From contig VYZB01000725.1 of NCBI GenBank assembly GCA_013397455.1, positions 248,948 through 312,947 on the forward strand: 64,000 nt of DNA, in the 5' to 3' direction. Of this stretch, positions 48,686 to 61,600 are shown in pieces. The notes under the pieces are model-generated. The model saw nothing but the letters and a program-made list of their open reading frames with translations. It ran no database searches and had not been told where the DNA came from. Every line of letters begins with the position of its first letter. Position 1 is the first letter of the stretch. Position numbers and translations under genes: made by a program. Origin of the DNA: Crotophaga sulcirostris (lineage: Eukaryota; Chordata; Aves; Cuculiformes; Crotophagidae).

Positions 48686-51600
48686 GAATCTCACAAACTT
48701 CATGTCAGAGCAAAGATAATCTGACCATTTAAAGACTGGACTGACTGCAAAGCTGTAATACGGTCCACAAAATTCTGAGAGAATTCTGATGCCCCTGCCT
48801 GATACACATGATTTTGTCATATCAGGACCAAACAAATGTGGCAATAGGTCAGGCAAGGAAGAAAGGGCCAGATGCCATAACTAGGTACTTCATGATCATT
48901 CTGAGAACATCTCGAACTGGCCAGGCACTGACCAAACCATCACAGTGAAGTGCTGGGCAAAGAGATTGTGGGGAAATGGCAGGGCAGTTTGGGATGTGTT
49001 CATCGGCACTGTGCACTGCATGCTGGATGAGAGACTGGATGGAGTAGGGTGGGAAGTGTGTGGAAGATTTGGAAGTTTCAGAGAATAATTCCTTGAAATT
49101 TTTGTAGTCAGGTACTTATAGTAACTAAATCTTGACAGAGAGTTGTTCAGACTCAGAGGCAAAACTGGAAAACAGAGGAAACACAGGTTGTCTGCAGTTC
49201 TATTCGTAAACTTGTACAATTTGATCAGTGTCTGCAATACTAGATAAACCCCTTGTCTATACTTAACATGTATAATCCAAGGTTTATGTGTAGTTTTTGC
49301 ATGCAGCCCATGATACTTGAAGTCGCATAGTGGCTATCTGCCAATGATTTTCTAAACTGAATGAGCAGGTTTGTACAGAGAACATCAAACTGTTGACACC
49401 ATCCAGAAAACCCCAGGAATGGGGTTTGTAGCATAGGAGTCTAGCTGTGTTGCCACAAACATCCATCTCTTGTTTCTATTTTCTTTCTCTCTTCCTCCCT
49501 GTTATTAAAATTGCAAAAGATACTTACAAATACTCCAGACCATGGAGCTGTATCTAGAGATTTTTAGCAAGGTAAAAGATGTGCAAATAAAACAGGATAT
49601 GCATTATGCTCAGATTGAAGTTCTAAGACAGTTGTTTTTAGAAGGATGCAACTTTAGAATTCTTCAGAGTAGATCTTCTCAGATACCACAGATACAGCGA
49701 CCTATAGGTACCTCACTGAATCCTAAGCCTGCAGCCACAATAACTCCATATTCCATTTTCATTGAAGAATTAACTCCTTTAGTTCTGTTATTTAGTGGCA
49801 AAAAGCTGAAAACCAATCATAACATGTAATTGGAGAAAGGGTATTTGACATTTAACATCAATAAACTTGGAAGTCATAAGAGGAAGGAAGGAACTCTATC
49901 AAATTTTGTTTAATGTTGTTTTTCAAAAGATAACTGCTTTTTTATTTTCTCGGTTTTGCATTATCGTTTTTCTGCTAACACCATTACTTTGCTTAACTAT
50001 TTAGAGAATCAGTTGGCACCTTTACAGTGTAGTTTAACAGGGTGAAAGGTGAGCAATAAATGATATGGGAGTTCACTGTGAGAGATTCCACAGACTGCAA
50101 CAGATATTAAATGTCCCGTGGGCAACAGGAGAAACAATAACCTCTTGGAAAACAGAATCAAAACAGAGAGGTGCAGTTGTGAAACCAAGAGAGTTATCCA
50201 TCTGAGAATATTGGATCAGGGAAAGAATGGCTAGAGAAGGGGCAAGAGGCGGATAAGAGGAGATTACAGAAGCATCATATATGGGTTTTAACTCTGCAGG
50301 AGCAGACTATCCCCAGTCTGGTCTTCTAGGTAAATAACCAGTTTGTTATTTCATTGCCTACCAGCCATACAGAGTAGCTGGATTACAAGTGCCTGAGCAG
50401 TGCTTGCTGTGGGCAACCACTGCAAAGTCATTTACACATACACACTCCTCCAGATATAGAAAACAGTCAAGAAATACACAGTCCTCCAGATGCAGAAAGA
50501 AAACAAATACACATGCCACTTCTTAGACGTGGAGTACCTCAAAGCAGCACTTTAAACTGAGTACTCTGGAAGATGAACGTTAGGCTTTCGGAATACATTA
50601 TGGTAAAATAGAAAAAAGGGAGAGGAAAAAGGAAGAGAAACACCAGTAAAGAGCTGCCTCTGCATCTTCTCAACATGTGGTAACGTTATAAGAAAAAGGA
50701 TATTAAACCCCAGCCATCGTCTGATGTGCTGGCATGTTCTGTCTAGTAGCTACCAAACAAAATGGCATCTGAAGGAATGAAAATGGACACTCCCACAGCT
50801 AGATCACATATTGAAAACAAGGCAGGCTTTGGTTTAGACTGCCTCAGTGCATATCTGTGTGACACTAAAGCCTCACACCCTTCAGCACTTCACCCAAGCA
50901 TTTGAAGTAAGCAGTGTGAACACGGAGCCTGACTGAATCACCCTCTCTGCCAAAGAAGATTGCAGGATACTTGCGACTACTTCTTCAAGGGCCCTGGAGC
51001 TGAACTTTCTCAGAATAGGTCAATATTTAGATTTCAGAGTGTTAGTCTTCTTAAGTAAGACTTTCACAGGTCAATGGATGCAGTGCAGCAAATGAGTGTG
51101 AGTGGACAGGACAACTACAGGTACTGACAGATGAACAGACTAATTCTACCCTGATCTTCTAAGGAAATGACCACTGAACTAAGTCTCCATACAGACTGCA
51201 AATCAAGGGACCATTAGCCTCCTCATTACGCAGCCAATAAAGTATTAAATATGTTGTAAAGACTGTTCGGTTAAATAAGAATATTACAGATTAGCATGAC
51301 AGAGGGAAACATACGAATGTTTATACAAAGAAGAACATGCTTATTTCTGGATAAGACGGTATTGCGAAATAGTCTAGTAATGAAAATCCAAAGAGAGCCT
51401 AGAAAAACATAATTTGTGTCAATACTTCTTCAGATGCAACCTTTACTTTAGCAACACAGAACTATTCCTAGAATGACAAGTTTCTGCTTCCTCGAAAAAA
51501 CAGACTTCAGGAATCTTACAACTCAGAAGGTTGGATTTTTGTTTGGAAATGAGTGCTGGACAAATGGTAAACCATTTTCCTGCCTTGACTACAGCGGGCA

Positions 51601-54330
51601 GGACCTAGTAACAGGCAAGATATGGCTCCTGTTCCTAATATATAGGTAATACAGGTAATATATCTCACTGACTCTCCATGAGACTATTCCATTTCTTACA
51701 TAATGCTCCAGTGGAAAAGACAGCCAAAGATGAAGAGAATATAATCCTCCCAGGGAAGAGCACTGATTAATCCCTAAATGAGAAACATATTACAAATAGA
51801 TTGGGAAAGCTCCCCTACAGAACCGGGGGATGAAAATAATTCGTAGGAAATGCTGCAATCCTCACCAACAGCACTTTTTCTTGAAATTTCTGGAATTTAT
51901 TGAATGTCGAGCTGAATCACGAGTGGACTTGGCAAGCCACCATGAGACTCACTGATATTGTCACACACTGTTCTTACAGAGTTATTACTCAGAAAACCTG
52001 AAACCTTAATAACTCTGTTGATATCTGTTACGTCTTTTCAAATCAGTCCTTTTTTAACTGAAATTTATCTTACCTTCTGCTTCCCTTAATCTTGACAAAC
52101 AGTGGTTTCATTTGCAGCAATGTTCACATTCATAAGGAGCAACACCCTTCCTAATGTAGATAATTTAAAACAATTAGCAGAAGGCCTTATTTATAGATGC
52201 TACAGATATGTGTGAGATGGATGGGACCTCTGTTCAATAAGCAAAGGAGTGTCGAAAGCAGACATGTCACTAGGGAGTTACTATGGCTTATAAAATTAAA
52301 ATAAATGTTTAAATGCTATGAGGTGATAAAATGTCAAAACTGGAGGTAGAATGAATGGCCCGAAATGCAGGGCTCATCTGAGTGATCCAGTCCCAGGAAG
52401 TTCAATCATGCTGTTGTAACAACAACAAACCCCTGCAAGTTTCGCCCGTTGATCATATGCTTTTTGTACTTGCCAACAGAAATGTATATTTAGTAACCCC
52501 CGAAAGATTTACATCTATTACATTGACACAGAATACAAATGAGGCATTCTAAGTGGCATTTTATGGTTATGTTGTATAACAAATTGCCACATCTGTTTGA
52601 ATTCCTGGTTTACCATGCCCATCTTTCAATCTTCTTCAACCTGTCTTTACTTTGAGACCTTTCTCTTCTTCAGGCCTATGTTTTATATCATCCAGCAGCT
52701 TATGCCTCTATTTTTCAACTTTATTCTGCAGAAAACAGCCACAGTAGCTTTGCAACTTGCCATACATTCCATTAAGTTGAGATATCCCTGTAACATAACG
52801 GAGGAATAGTGCAGTCTCAGTTTTCTCAGATAATGTCAGATTAATCAATCATTTTTAAATACCAACAGGCACAAAGTATAAAAGTACTCAAAATCCAGTG
52901 TATATGAAGTGCTTTCTTATGAGGTATAATTCATCACACACCTTTGCATCAGTTTCAGTAATACTAATTTTACCCTTGTACTTCAAGCAGCCTATCCCTC
53001 TGACTATGCACACTGTTAAGGCATGTAGGCTGCTAAAATTCTTCATCCTTCTCCATTCAAAAGGGACTGAAAATAGTCAAGTTAGAAACTGTAAAAGCAT
53101 ATGCTTATAGTTCTTCTGCATTCAACACCAAAAATCAAGAAGCTTTGCATTGTTTTTTTAATACTTTCCATGAAAACATAGTGGAAAGCAATTTAATTGA
53201 GTATGGCGGCGTAGACAGTTAGTCCAATGCATGATATTAGGCACAACCAGTCCTGCTCCTTCAGTGCTGAATTTAGCTTTTCTCCAGACCACTGATGGTC
53301 TCCCAGCTTGCTGCAGAATGTAGATGTGTTATGTGCAAGATTTATTTTGCCAATATTGATCATAAAAGAACATTTAGCTTTTGAAAGTTGTGCTTATCAA
53401 TGCCATCTTGTAACATAACAAACTGTGCAGGAACATCTAAGTTGCACAGTAACCCAATAATGTTGCTAGGATCCCACAATAGTTAAAAAAGGCAGAGCAC
53501 CACTGAAAGACCTGGTAAACTTTTTTTGCAAATAAACATCTGACAATGGAAAATCTACAGAATTGGCATTGTCTGAGAGTCATTTCCTTAGCAGTTTCCC
53601 CTTTCTCTTCTCCTACTTCTCTTTCTTTTCCATCCCTGCCCTTCTCTTCTCTTACCAAACTCAGTTCTCCTGTTATACCTAGAGTGCCATTTCATGGAAA
53701 GCAGACAGCATAGGCACCAGAAGAGCAGTTCAAGAGCACTGTTTTTTCTCTTCTGAGAGATATCTATTCCCCACTGTGCACTACTGGTTCCTGTTCCTCC
53801 CTCCTGTACCCAATGCTCTGAGCATTAATCCAACAGCACAACATCCACAAACTACGCACCAGAAATTATCTCCTCACTAGCACTACCCAGTGCACTATGG
53901 GATGCCACCAGCATACTCACAACGACCCTCTGCATAACCAATAAGTACCAATAAGAAAGGCCTAATATTCTCTTTTTCAGTACATATGTCACCAATTTCA
54001 TCTGACTCCTCTTCACCTTCAGTCACATTTTCTCCAGTCTGTGAACATAGCTAGAGATCTCAAGCTGTCTGCACAACAGGCCAAGCTCATTGTGTCTCAA
54101 AGAAGAGATCATTAATAGCTATTAACAATATGAGTATGGATAATACTAATAACCATCTGCTTTAGTGACAGAGATACCATCTTCCTCATCCAAACTGGGA
54201 ACTGGTACTCAATTCCTTCATTTCTGCCCAACCTTAGTGAACACTAACTTCCCCCCCGATTGTCTCTGAGAAAGTCCTAACACACCCCCCCAGATTCCTA
54301 GTGGCCCTAGTCAACCTAAACAATAATATA
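48686..54330. other. AT-rich unique DNA, no gene supported
   Basis: Long stretches such as 49860-52420 hold only short open frames and no recognised repeat. The part 52430-52600 (TTTCGCCCGTTGATCATATG and following) is unique DNA with retained CpG and balanced motifs, possibly regulatory. Two C7 runs 34 bases apart occur at 54251-54257 and 54285-54291. Confidence 0.4.
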
Positions 54331-54428
54331 TTCTAAACTAACTTATGTAAAAAATTCTAAACTAAAAAAAAAAAAACTAAATTCTAAACTAATTTATGTA
54401 AAAAAAATCTAAAATGTCATCTAAAATG
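54331..54428 (+). repeat. imperfect AT-rich tandem repeat
   Basis: The unit ttctaaactaacttatgtaa plus an A-run appears at 54331 and, with one change, at 54382. A truncated copy (ttctaaacta) sits between at 54355, and degenerate 'ctaaaatgt' echoes follow at 54409 and 54421. An A13 run lies inside (54364-54376). Period about 25-27 bases. Confidence 0.75.
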
Positions 54429-54949
54429 TACAAACAAGACTGTAATACATAACTAGCTCCTCAAAGGTGTTAATTTTTACTTCTGGCACCTCTCTCAGCA
54501 ATCTAAACTGCAGTTTTAACCAAGAAAAAACTCTTCTCCAGGGACATAGATCACATTTTTGAACAAGCCATTCACTATCACACATGAATTCACTTCATGT
54601 AGAAAGGGATCTCATGGTGCTCAGATCCACGCATTTGGGTGTCTACCCTCACCTCCTGCAGACACATTTCAGCCCTTTCGGTGAAAACTGATGGTGTCAT
54701 TTATGTGGACATGAAGGACATCTAGTGGAGTCTTGCTTGCTCCCAGCAGAATACGTAGTTTTAACCTCTGATCCCTGACTTCTTATCCTTGCTCCTGAAA
54801 ACCAGCATATGCTTCTGTTCTCTTAGGACAAACAGAGAGGTCCAAAACCATGCAGATTTCTCTTCCTGTTGTCAGTATGGATGTGAACTCCTCTCCAGCA
54901 TTCTGTACCCCCTCTGTAGAGCATGCTGCCTTCTGGTTTTTTTTCGCAG
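54429..54949. other. nothing recognised
   Basis: Unique sequence with short open frames on both strands and no domain. Confidence 0.4.
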
Positions 54950-55057
54950 TCTCCTGCACCTGTGTGACCCTCCTCTCCAGCTTCCAGCACAGAGGCATTT
55001 CTCTGCTACACCAAGAATAGCCAATACCACAGCCTGCTGGCTTTCACACAGTTATTG
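54950..55057 (+). CDS. weak exon candidate, unknown product
   Basis: The acceptor GGTTTTTTTTCGCAG and the donor TTATTG then GTGAGA bound 108 bases that are open in phase 2. The peptide is rich in Pro, His and Leu and not protein-like by eye. It is recorded because both splice sites are good. Confidence 0.14.
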
Positions 55058-58000
55058 GTGAGAATATTTTGCATTTGAACTATTCTGATCCACCAGGGAT
55101 TACAGCCATGTAGATTTCACTCTCTGGACTCATCTACACTGTAACACATTATTTCATATGCATGTATGTAGTTCATGGGCAAAACCCTCTTAATTTTATC
55201 CTAGCTCAACACCTTAACACTGAGATTACGAAGGGCCTGAACTTTCCACAAAACATAACAGCAGGCTTTTGTAGCTGGGGAATCAAGCTTTCATATATGG
55301 CTAAGTACAATTAAGTATGCTGTGGAAAAAATTCAAAAAGCTTATTTAGATTGGCTTGTAAAAGCTTAACCATAAATATTTAATTCAGAATATTTTCAAA
55401 ATTCACTTTCAAAACACATCATTCACAGTATTTCAAAGGCTGAGGCACAGAGGTGTTTTATCTCTAAAAGAACAAGTAAACAAATGCAAGTTTCCTCCTG
55501 TTCATTTAGCTAAATATGTCAAAGCAAGAAGCTGCTAAAAAATTAGGAAAGATGTAAATAACAGCCATTGCAATAAGTGGGAATTTCTCATGGTAAAGAC
55601 ATAACCCAAAAAGGAGGAAGGGAATTCTTATAAATGAGAGGTTTCTATTGGACTAAACCCAAACATGTTTTGTGTCACAGAACTGCTGGAGTTAACATCC
55701 CACAGGGTATCTCTTCAGCTACCTGAGTGTTACAGTGGGTGCCCTTCAGGGGCCGGTGGGACCCACTCACCCTGAAGAACCTGAGCTTTCCAGAGGCTGC
55801 CCTACCCAGCCCCATCTCCCCCAGCCTCAGGAGAGCAACTGGATCCATACAAGAGAAGCCCGGTGCTAATGCAAACCCGACCAGACTGCGAGTACTTCCC
55901 TCTCTGTTATCTTAATTGAGACCAACCTACAGCTCAGCTAAGCACAAATCACAAAACCATTAAGGAATTCCTCGTCTCAGACTGCAATGAGGAGCTTGAG
56001 TGCAAAGCACATCGCGATCCTTTTTCCACAGCCTGATCTCATCCCTCTGTGCTTCCGTACAGCTCGGCTTTGCCTGACCACACTCTGCCTGTCCTTCCCC
56101 TGCTGCAGCTGACATCATCTCACTCCCACTGACTCCATGGGGCGACCGAAGGCTAGCACAGGGCTAATGAGATCCCCTCCTGTTCTTCAGTAGGAGAAGC
56201 ACCATTTCTTCTCTGCAAGGCACTGCCAAAGGCTGTGGAGGCTCACACATACCAAGTGGGGCAACCCCCCTCGTGCAAAACAGACATGGGAACAGTCTGG
56301 CTCACCACTGCACTCTTAACCTGGTTCACCATACCCCAAAAGCAGGTTCACCCCACCTGTCCCCTATTCTGCAGGTGCTGGAGAAACCCATCGCAGCTGG
56401 CAGCACTGCACCGTGAACCTAGCACCCAAACACTTCACAGCGTGGTGACCCAGGTGTTGCTGAGAAGAGACGCAGTTTCCATTCCCAGCTACAAATATTT
56501 TATAACTACTCTAACAGAACAACTTGAAGGTGACCCAGGAAGTGTTTTAAGAAGAAAACATGATAGAATTTATGGACAGAGCTACACAATGTGGATGTCA
56601 AGGGTCTAATGCAAGAATCATCTTGTGCTGGAGCTGGAATGTACGTAAGTGTCCTAGCCCAAGCAGTACGTAACTTCAAGTCCAATGCTTCTGTGCACTC
56701 CACCTCTTCTCAGAGAATGTTTCATTCACCCTAGGCATGATTTCAGCATATTTGTAATGGGTAGAAAAGATGGAAAGGGGATAGCCAGAATTCACTAAAT
56801 CAATGATTGTAACACTATCAGCAAGGTACTAAATTTTTAACAGTTTTTGAAACAGACTTCCCATATTTTTTATAATTTTTTATTTTATTTTTTTTTGCAG
56901 AGACCAAATTCAAGATTCATTATGTTCAAATTTTCTCTCTGCCTCACATGAGAGTAGGATTTAGTCCAAACAATTCCTGAGCAGAGTTGGCCAAAACAAT
57001 TTTGGCCATCCGTCTAATGCTGTCCTACTTTCCTTATTTCAAATCCGACGGAAGTGCACACTTGATTTTCTTAGTCTAGGAAAATTCATCTGTTTTGCCA
57101 GAATGCCAACACAAGTGTTGCAAATTATTCTTAGGTGAGATTACAAACCTTTTATGAGTTAATCATTGTCCAGTGTATTGGTGGGCACCTTAAAATTAAG
57201 CTCTGTAACATATTCAGTAATGGCTCCAGGACTTACCAAACACATCACAGAATTCTTCCAGACTGAAATTTTTAGTCAGCTTGCACAGTGCCCTGTCTAT
57301 ATCTGTGGCCTTTTTGTCACTGACCTTACAGCTTGGCTTTCCACCATCGTTCTGGAACAAGTACTGCTGCTCAGAGCAAATGTCCTCATGCAGCACACAT
57401 TGGATGTTAAGGTTATTTTAAAATAAAATTCAAGTAGATTTCCCCCAAGCAGTTGAGGTTCAACAACTGCCATCTGAGGAACTGAATACAGACATAAAAT
57501 GCTCCTGGGAATTTACACCACAGCTTCTATATTTTCAAAGCGAGAAGTAAAGTCTGAGATCTTTGATTTTGCATTGTCCAGGTGGAGACAGAGAAGCTGG
57601 AGTGAGGGGTTAAATGGCTCTGCATTTCAGAAAGTTAAACAGATGTGTGTCAGCCTCAGAACTGAGGATGCCCAGTTCACTGGGGATCAGGGGAGGGCAC
57701 ACCATGCAGTTACATGTAAGAATGCAGATGGGCTGAATTATGCTTTCAGTGAGCAAACGCTCTTGCATATAAGACCTCTGATGCAGACTAACAGTTCAAA
57801 ACCTAAATGAGTAAAGGGAGTAGAGGTACACAAACACCATGAATCGCTCCTGTACTTACACATGTCAGAACTCCTTTTCCTTGCTAAAGATGCCCATCTC
57901 TGTGCTGTGATCCCTCTAAACTATACACTTTTGCTGCTTTCAGCTAGAGAAGTCACTAACAGGAGTAATAGAAGTCATGAAGAATACATTTAACAATGAG

Positions 58001-58549
58001 GTACCACATCCTGTAGAAATTATTGCCTTGTATTAATATTTATTGTTTACTAACTATAATAGGAAGTCTAAATGGTGTCTACTTGACTCATTTTGTGAAA
58101 ATGCATTTATACTTACAGTGTTTAATAAAACATTTGCCAATAGCTATCTGAATAATATATACATACTTTTAAATTAGCCTGTGGGCTTGTCTGTAGAGGA
58201 AAGTATCCTCTGCTATGCTGGCGTGTTTAAACCACTTTTGTCATGCTATTACCTCGTACACAGATGCCCTCATTTCAGGTTAACTAAACTAGAACACAAT
58301 GGTTAGAATGTTCCATAGGAGGAGTTACGCTAGAAAAGAGAATGGTTTAAAATTCACACCTTGTCTTATGTTAGTACAGCATTCCCAGTACCCAGGTCTG
58401 TAATTCCATTTCTAAGAAATTTTATAGACAAATAGCTTCTAATATACATAGAAGAACCTATGTTATTGTCACAGAGCAGATACACTTTGGTCAGGAAAAT
58501 TTAGGTTACTACATAGGAAAAAGAGCCCTACTATTTATTCAAAACCAAG
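55058..58549. other. unique DNA, GC-richer at 55.7-56.5 kb
   Basis: A T-rich acceptor-like tract (56860-56900, ending TTTTTGCAG) leads into a frame with no donor. A minus-strand stretch at 57396-57232 is open and ends in a strong donor (TGTTTG then GTAAGT, phase 1). Its peptide looks plausible (segment KKATDIDRALCKLTKNFSLE), but no acceptor with a pyrimidine tract was found, so it is not listed as an exon. Confidence 0.38.
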
Positions 58550-58640
58550 GATCGCATCTGTGCCGACTGGCAGTTAGGCAGAGCCATCTGTCATTTTGGG
58601 GTATCCTAATGGGATTTGGCATCAGAAGATGAGGTTCTGT
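58550..58640. promoter_or_regulatory. candidate regulatory stretch with NFI-like sites
   Basis: Paired NFI-type half-sites (TGCCGACTGGCAG and TTTGGCATCAG), an E-box-like CATCTG and GCCATCTGTCATTTTGG occur within 90 bases of unique DNA. This rests on motif content only. Confidence 0.2.
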
Positions 58641-61600
58641 AACCAGGTAAAGATCAAGGGACAAGAATGCCTCGAGGCTTCAATTACCCACAACTTCACG
58701 TTGTGCTGCCTTCAGAAATCTGTTCTGGGAACCGTATTAAGTGCAATTCAGTGATGTTTGTGGTTCGTATTTGCTGTTCCTGGAAGAAGAATAGCTTGTA
58801 AAATTAGCAGCTGTAGCAGTATAGCTGGGAAAAGCACAAAAAAAGTTGAAATAGAGGAATTTTGCTTTTATTTTTTGAAACTTTTGACTGGCACACATCC
58901 AGTTTAACAATGGTGCCTTCAAAATGCCCTTTATTTCCTGGTGACCATTCTGTATTTACACCCTGTATAGAGTTTATTTTATTCTCTGCGTACAGCCTGT
59001 ATTCAGACCTCCAGAGACCTCGATTTCTGAAGACTTTTATCTTTTTAGATGCTGAGTGCCCTCCATTACCAAAAATTTTTGTAGTTATTTTGTGAGTTCA
59101 GAATTAGATATTTTGTGAAATGAAACAACAAACAAATCACAACAGAGAATGTACAGATCTGGTGAAAAAAAGCTGGATAATTCCCCACTCATTATTCAAC
59201 AATAATCCAAAATGGATAGTTCCAATTAGAGATGTGATTTTGTGGCCAAGGCACTGCATTAACACAGATAGCTCTTTGTACAAATTAGAGCTTCAAAATA
59301 TCTTCCTTTCCCAGTGAAAAGCAGGAATGTTCTCAGTAATATTAGTGATGTATACATGATTTGGATCCAGGACAACTTGTAAAAATTATTCTAGGTGTTA
59401 TGAAAAAAGCTCTTTTATTAAAAAAAATCCATGTTTTTATGTCTACAGAAACAACGACTCTATTAAAGCCAAGAAAGTTTAAATGACAAAACAATCCCCA
59501 AACACCCTCAATGAATTGGCAAACCAATTATTGTTAATGATGGAAGATATTGATTCTTCAGGCCTGAAATATTTCTAATATCTCCCATTTTAGAATAATC
59601 TGTGAATCTGCTTCAACATAGTTTTGTAACTGTCAGCGTAATGAAGACAATGCTAGTAATGATGCCTTGAATTTTTTATTTGAGAACTGTTGGAGTTCCC
59701 AGCAGAGGTAAAACAACTGCTCCACTAGATTGTCATGTGCTCTGAGGACAAACCACTTATCTGTCATTCTAAACGGAGAAGAAATGTCAAGACACTTGGT
59801 TATGAATTCATTTTCCACTGCAACAGTTGCAGTATAGATAAATGGGAATTTACGTGAAAGTTCTCCACTCAGACCTTTGGCCAAAAGCTACTTGAACAAC
59901 AGATCTTGACAGCGGGATCAACATCACTGCCTCATACTTAGCAACGTTAGAGAGGTGCCATGCGTGGACTCATTGCCTCATGGCACAGTCTGACGTCTGC
60001 CCTCTCACCCTTCCCACTGGAGCAAAGCAACACTAAGAAGCAGCCAACCCACACCGCAGCAGCAGAAAGAGGTCCCTTGAGCTTATCCGCAGGATCACTG
60101 CAGCCGCTACCAAAGGGCAAAGCAGGTTGCCAGCAAATGCTATTTTCTGCCTTTGAATCTGGAAGAGAATATGATGGACTCTCCAATGTAGCAAAGAAAG
60201 AGGTGCATACATGTCCAGTGAAGCTTTTCTTCAGGATTTAAATATTCCTTTTTCCAAACTTAAGAAAGCTGCATTGTTCATGAAATTTAATGCTCTAACT
60301 TGTTCCATTTTCAGAAGGCAAATCCTAAAAAGCTCCGTGTGGCATTTTTAAACAACTGCCACCACAAATCGCCAGAATTTTGTTTTTCTAACCTTTCTTT
60401 TAAGTGCTTGCATGACTAATAAAGTGTGACATTGCAGAGCTTTGCTAGCATTCTTTTCTGTACCATAAGTTCTAGCTGACAAAAATATGACTAAATTTAG
60501 ATACCTGCAGCAAACAAGAACATTCGAAACAAAAGCAGGCTTAAGGATTAAAATTGGCTATGACATGTTTGTGCTCCGACATATGCAAGTTCACATAACC
60601 CCTTGTCTGCTGCCCGACTCACAAAGTCACGGGCTGGCTATGAAAAGTAGTTTGCTGAACGCTAATGATAAAAGCATTACTTAGTTTGCTATGCTGCTGC
60701 TCCAGTGGATTGTGCCAGTATGGCAGGTGGAGCCTGCTGGGTCTTTCAGCTACAGATTTTTCTTTAAAAAATAAGGCATTAACCAGGGAAAAACAGACGG
60801 AAAAAGACCTCTTCTCCAGATAATAAACTGGTGTTAAGAAACATTGCTTGAACTGCACAGCAATCTCATACCAGGATCTCAAAATTCTTAATACATTCAG
60901 ATGATATGTTGCATTTTCCCAGTTTTCAGTTACCTATGCGTCCTTTAAATGGGGCAAATCTAGCTGAATCTTTGTATGATTCTCCTTATACCTCTTCTCA
61001 CATATACCTGAAAAAACACGAACTACAGTTCAGTATTAGTTCAATAACAGTCAAACTGAAGTCAACTGAGAGTTTATCAAAGAGAACTGTAGATTATCTC
61101 ATTTGGATTTGCACCTAAAAAAGAGAAATAGGAAAGAGGCTGTATAAGTCCTGTTGCTGAATTTCAAGTGTTGAATTGTCTCCTTTTTAATTCTGTTTTC
61201 TTTTTTGCATTGTGCCTGGCAACCCTAGAAGCCACATGAAGATGGTACATAAACACCAATACTTTGAACACTTCTGCTGGTAGAATTACCCATGTTATTT
61301 AAATGTCAGTTTACTACAAAGACAAATGATTTTACAAAAAGAAAAATCAAAGTACCAGTCAAAATTAAATTTTCAAGCCACTAATTTTACTAACTAGTTC
61401 TGCTGGCACATTGAATGTCTGCTAGGTATTCTCTTAACGAGGTCACATTTTCTAATTCAAACTTTGCATTAAAGTACCCTAATAAAAAGTCAATTCCTGC
61501 AAGATCAGAAACTAAAATAAAAAGCCCAATTTATAAAGCTATTCTGGAGGACCCTTTTTCTTTTTCCTCACAATAAAGTTCAACTTTTTTTTCTGAGAAA

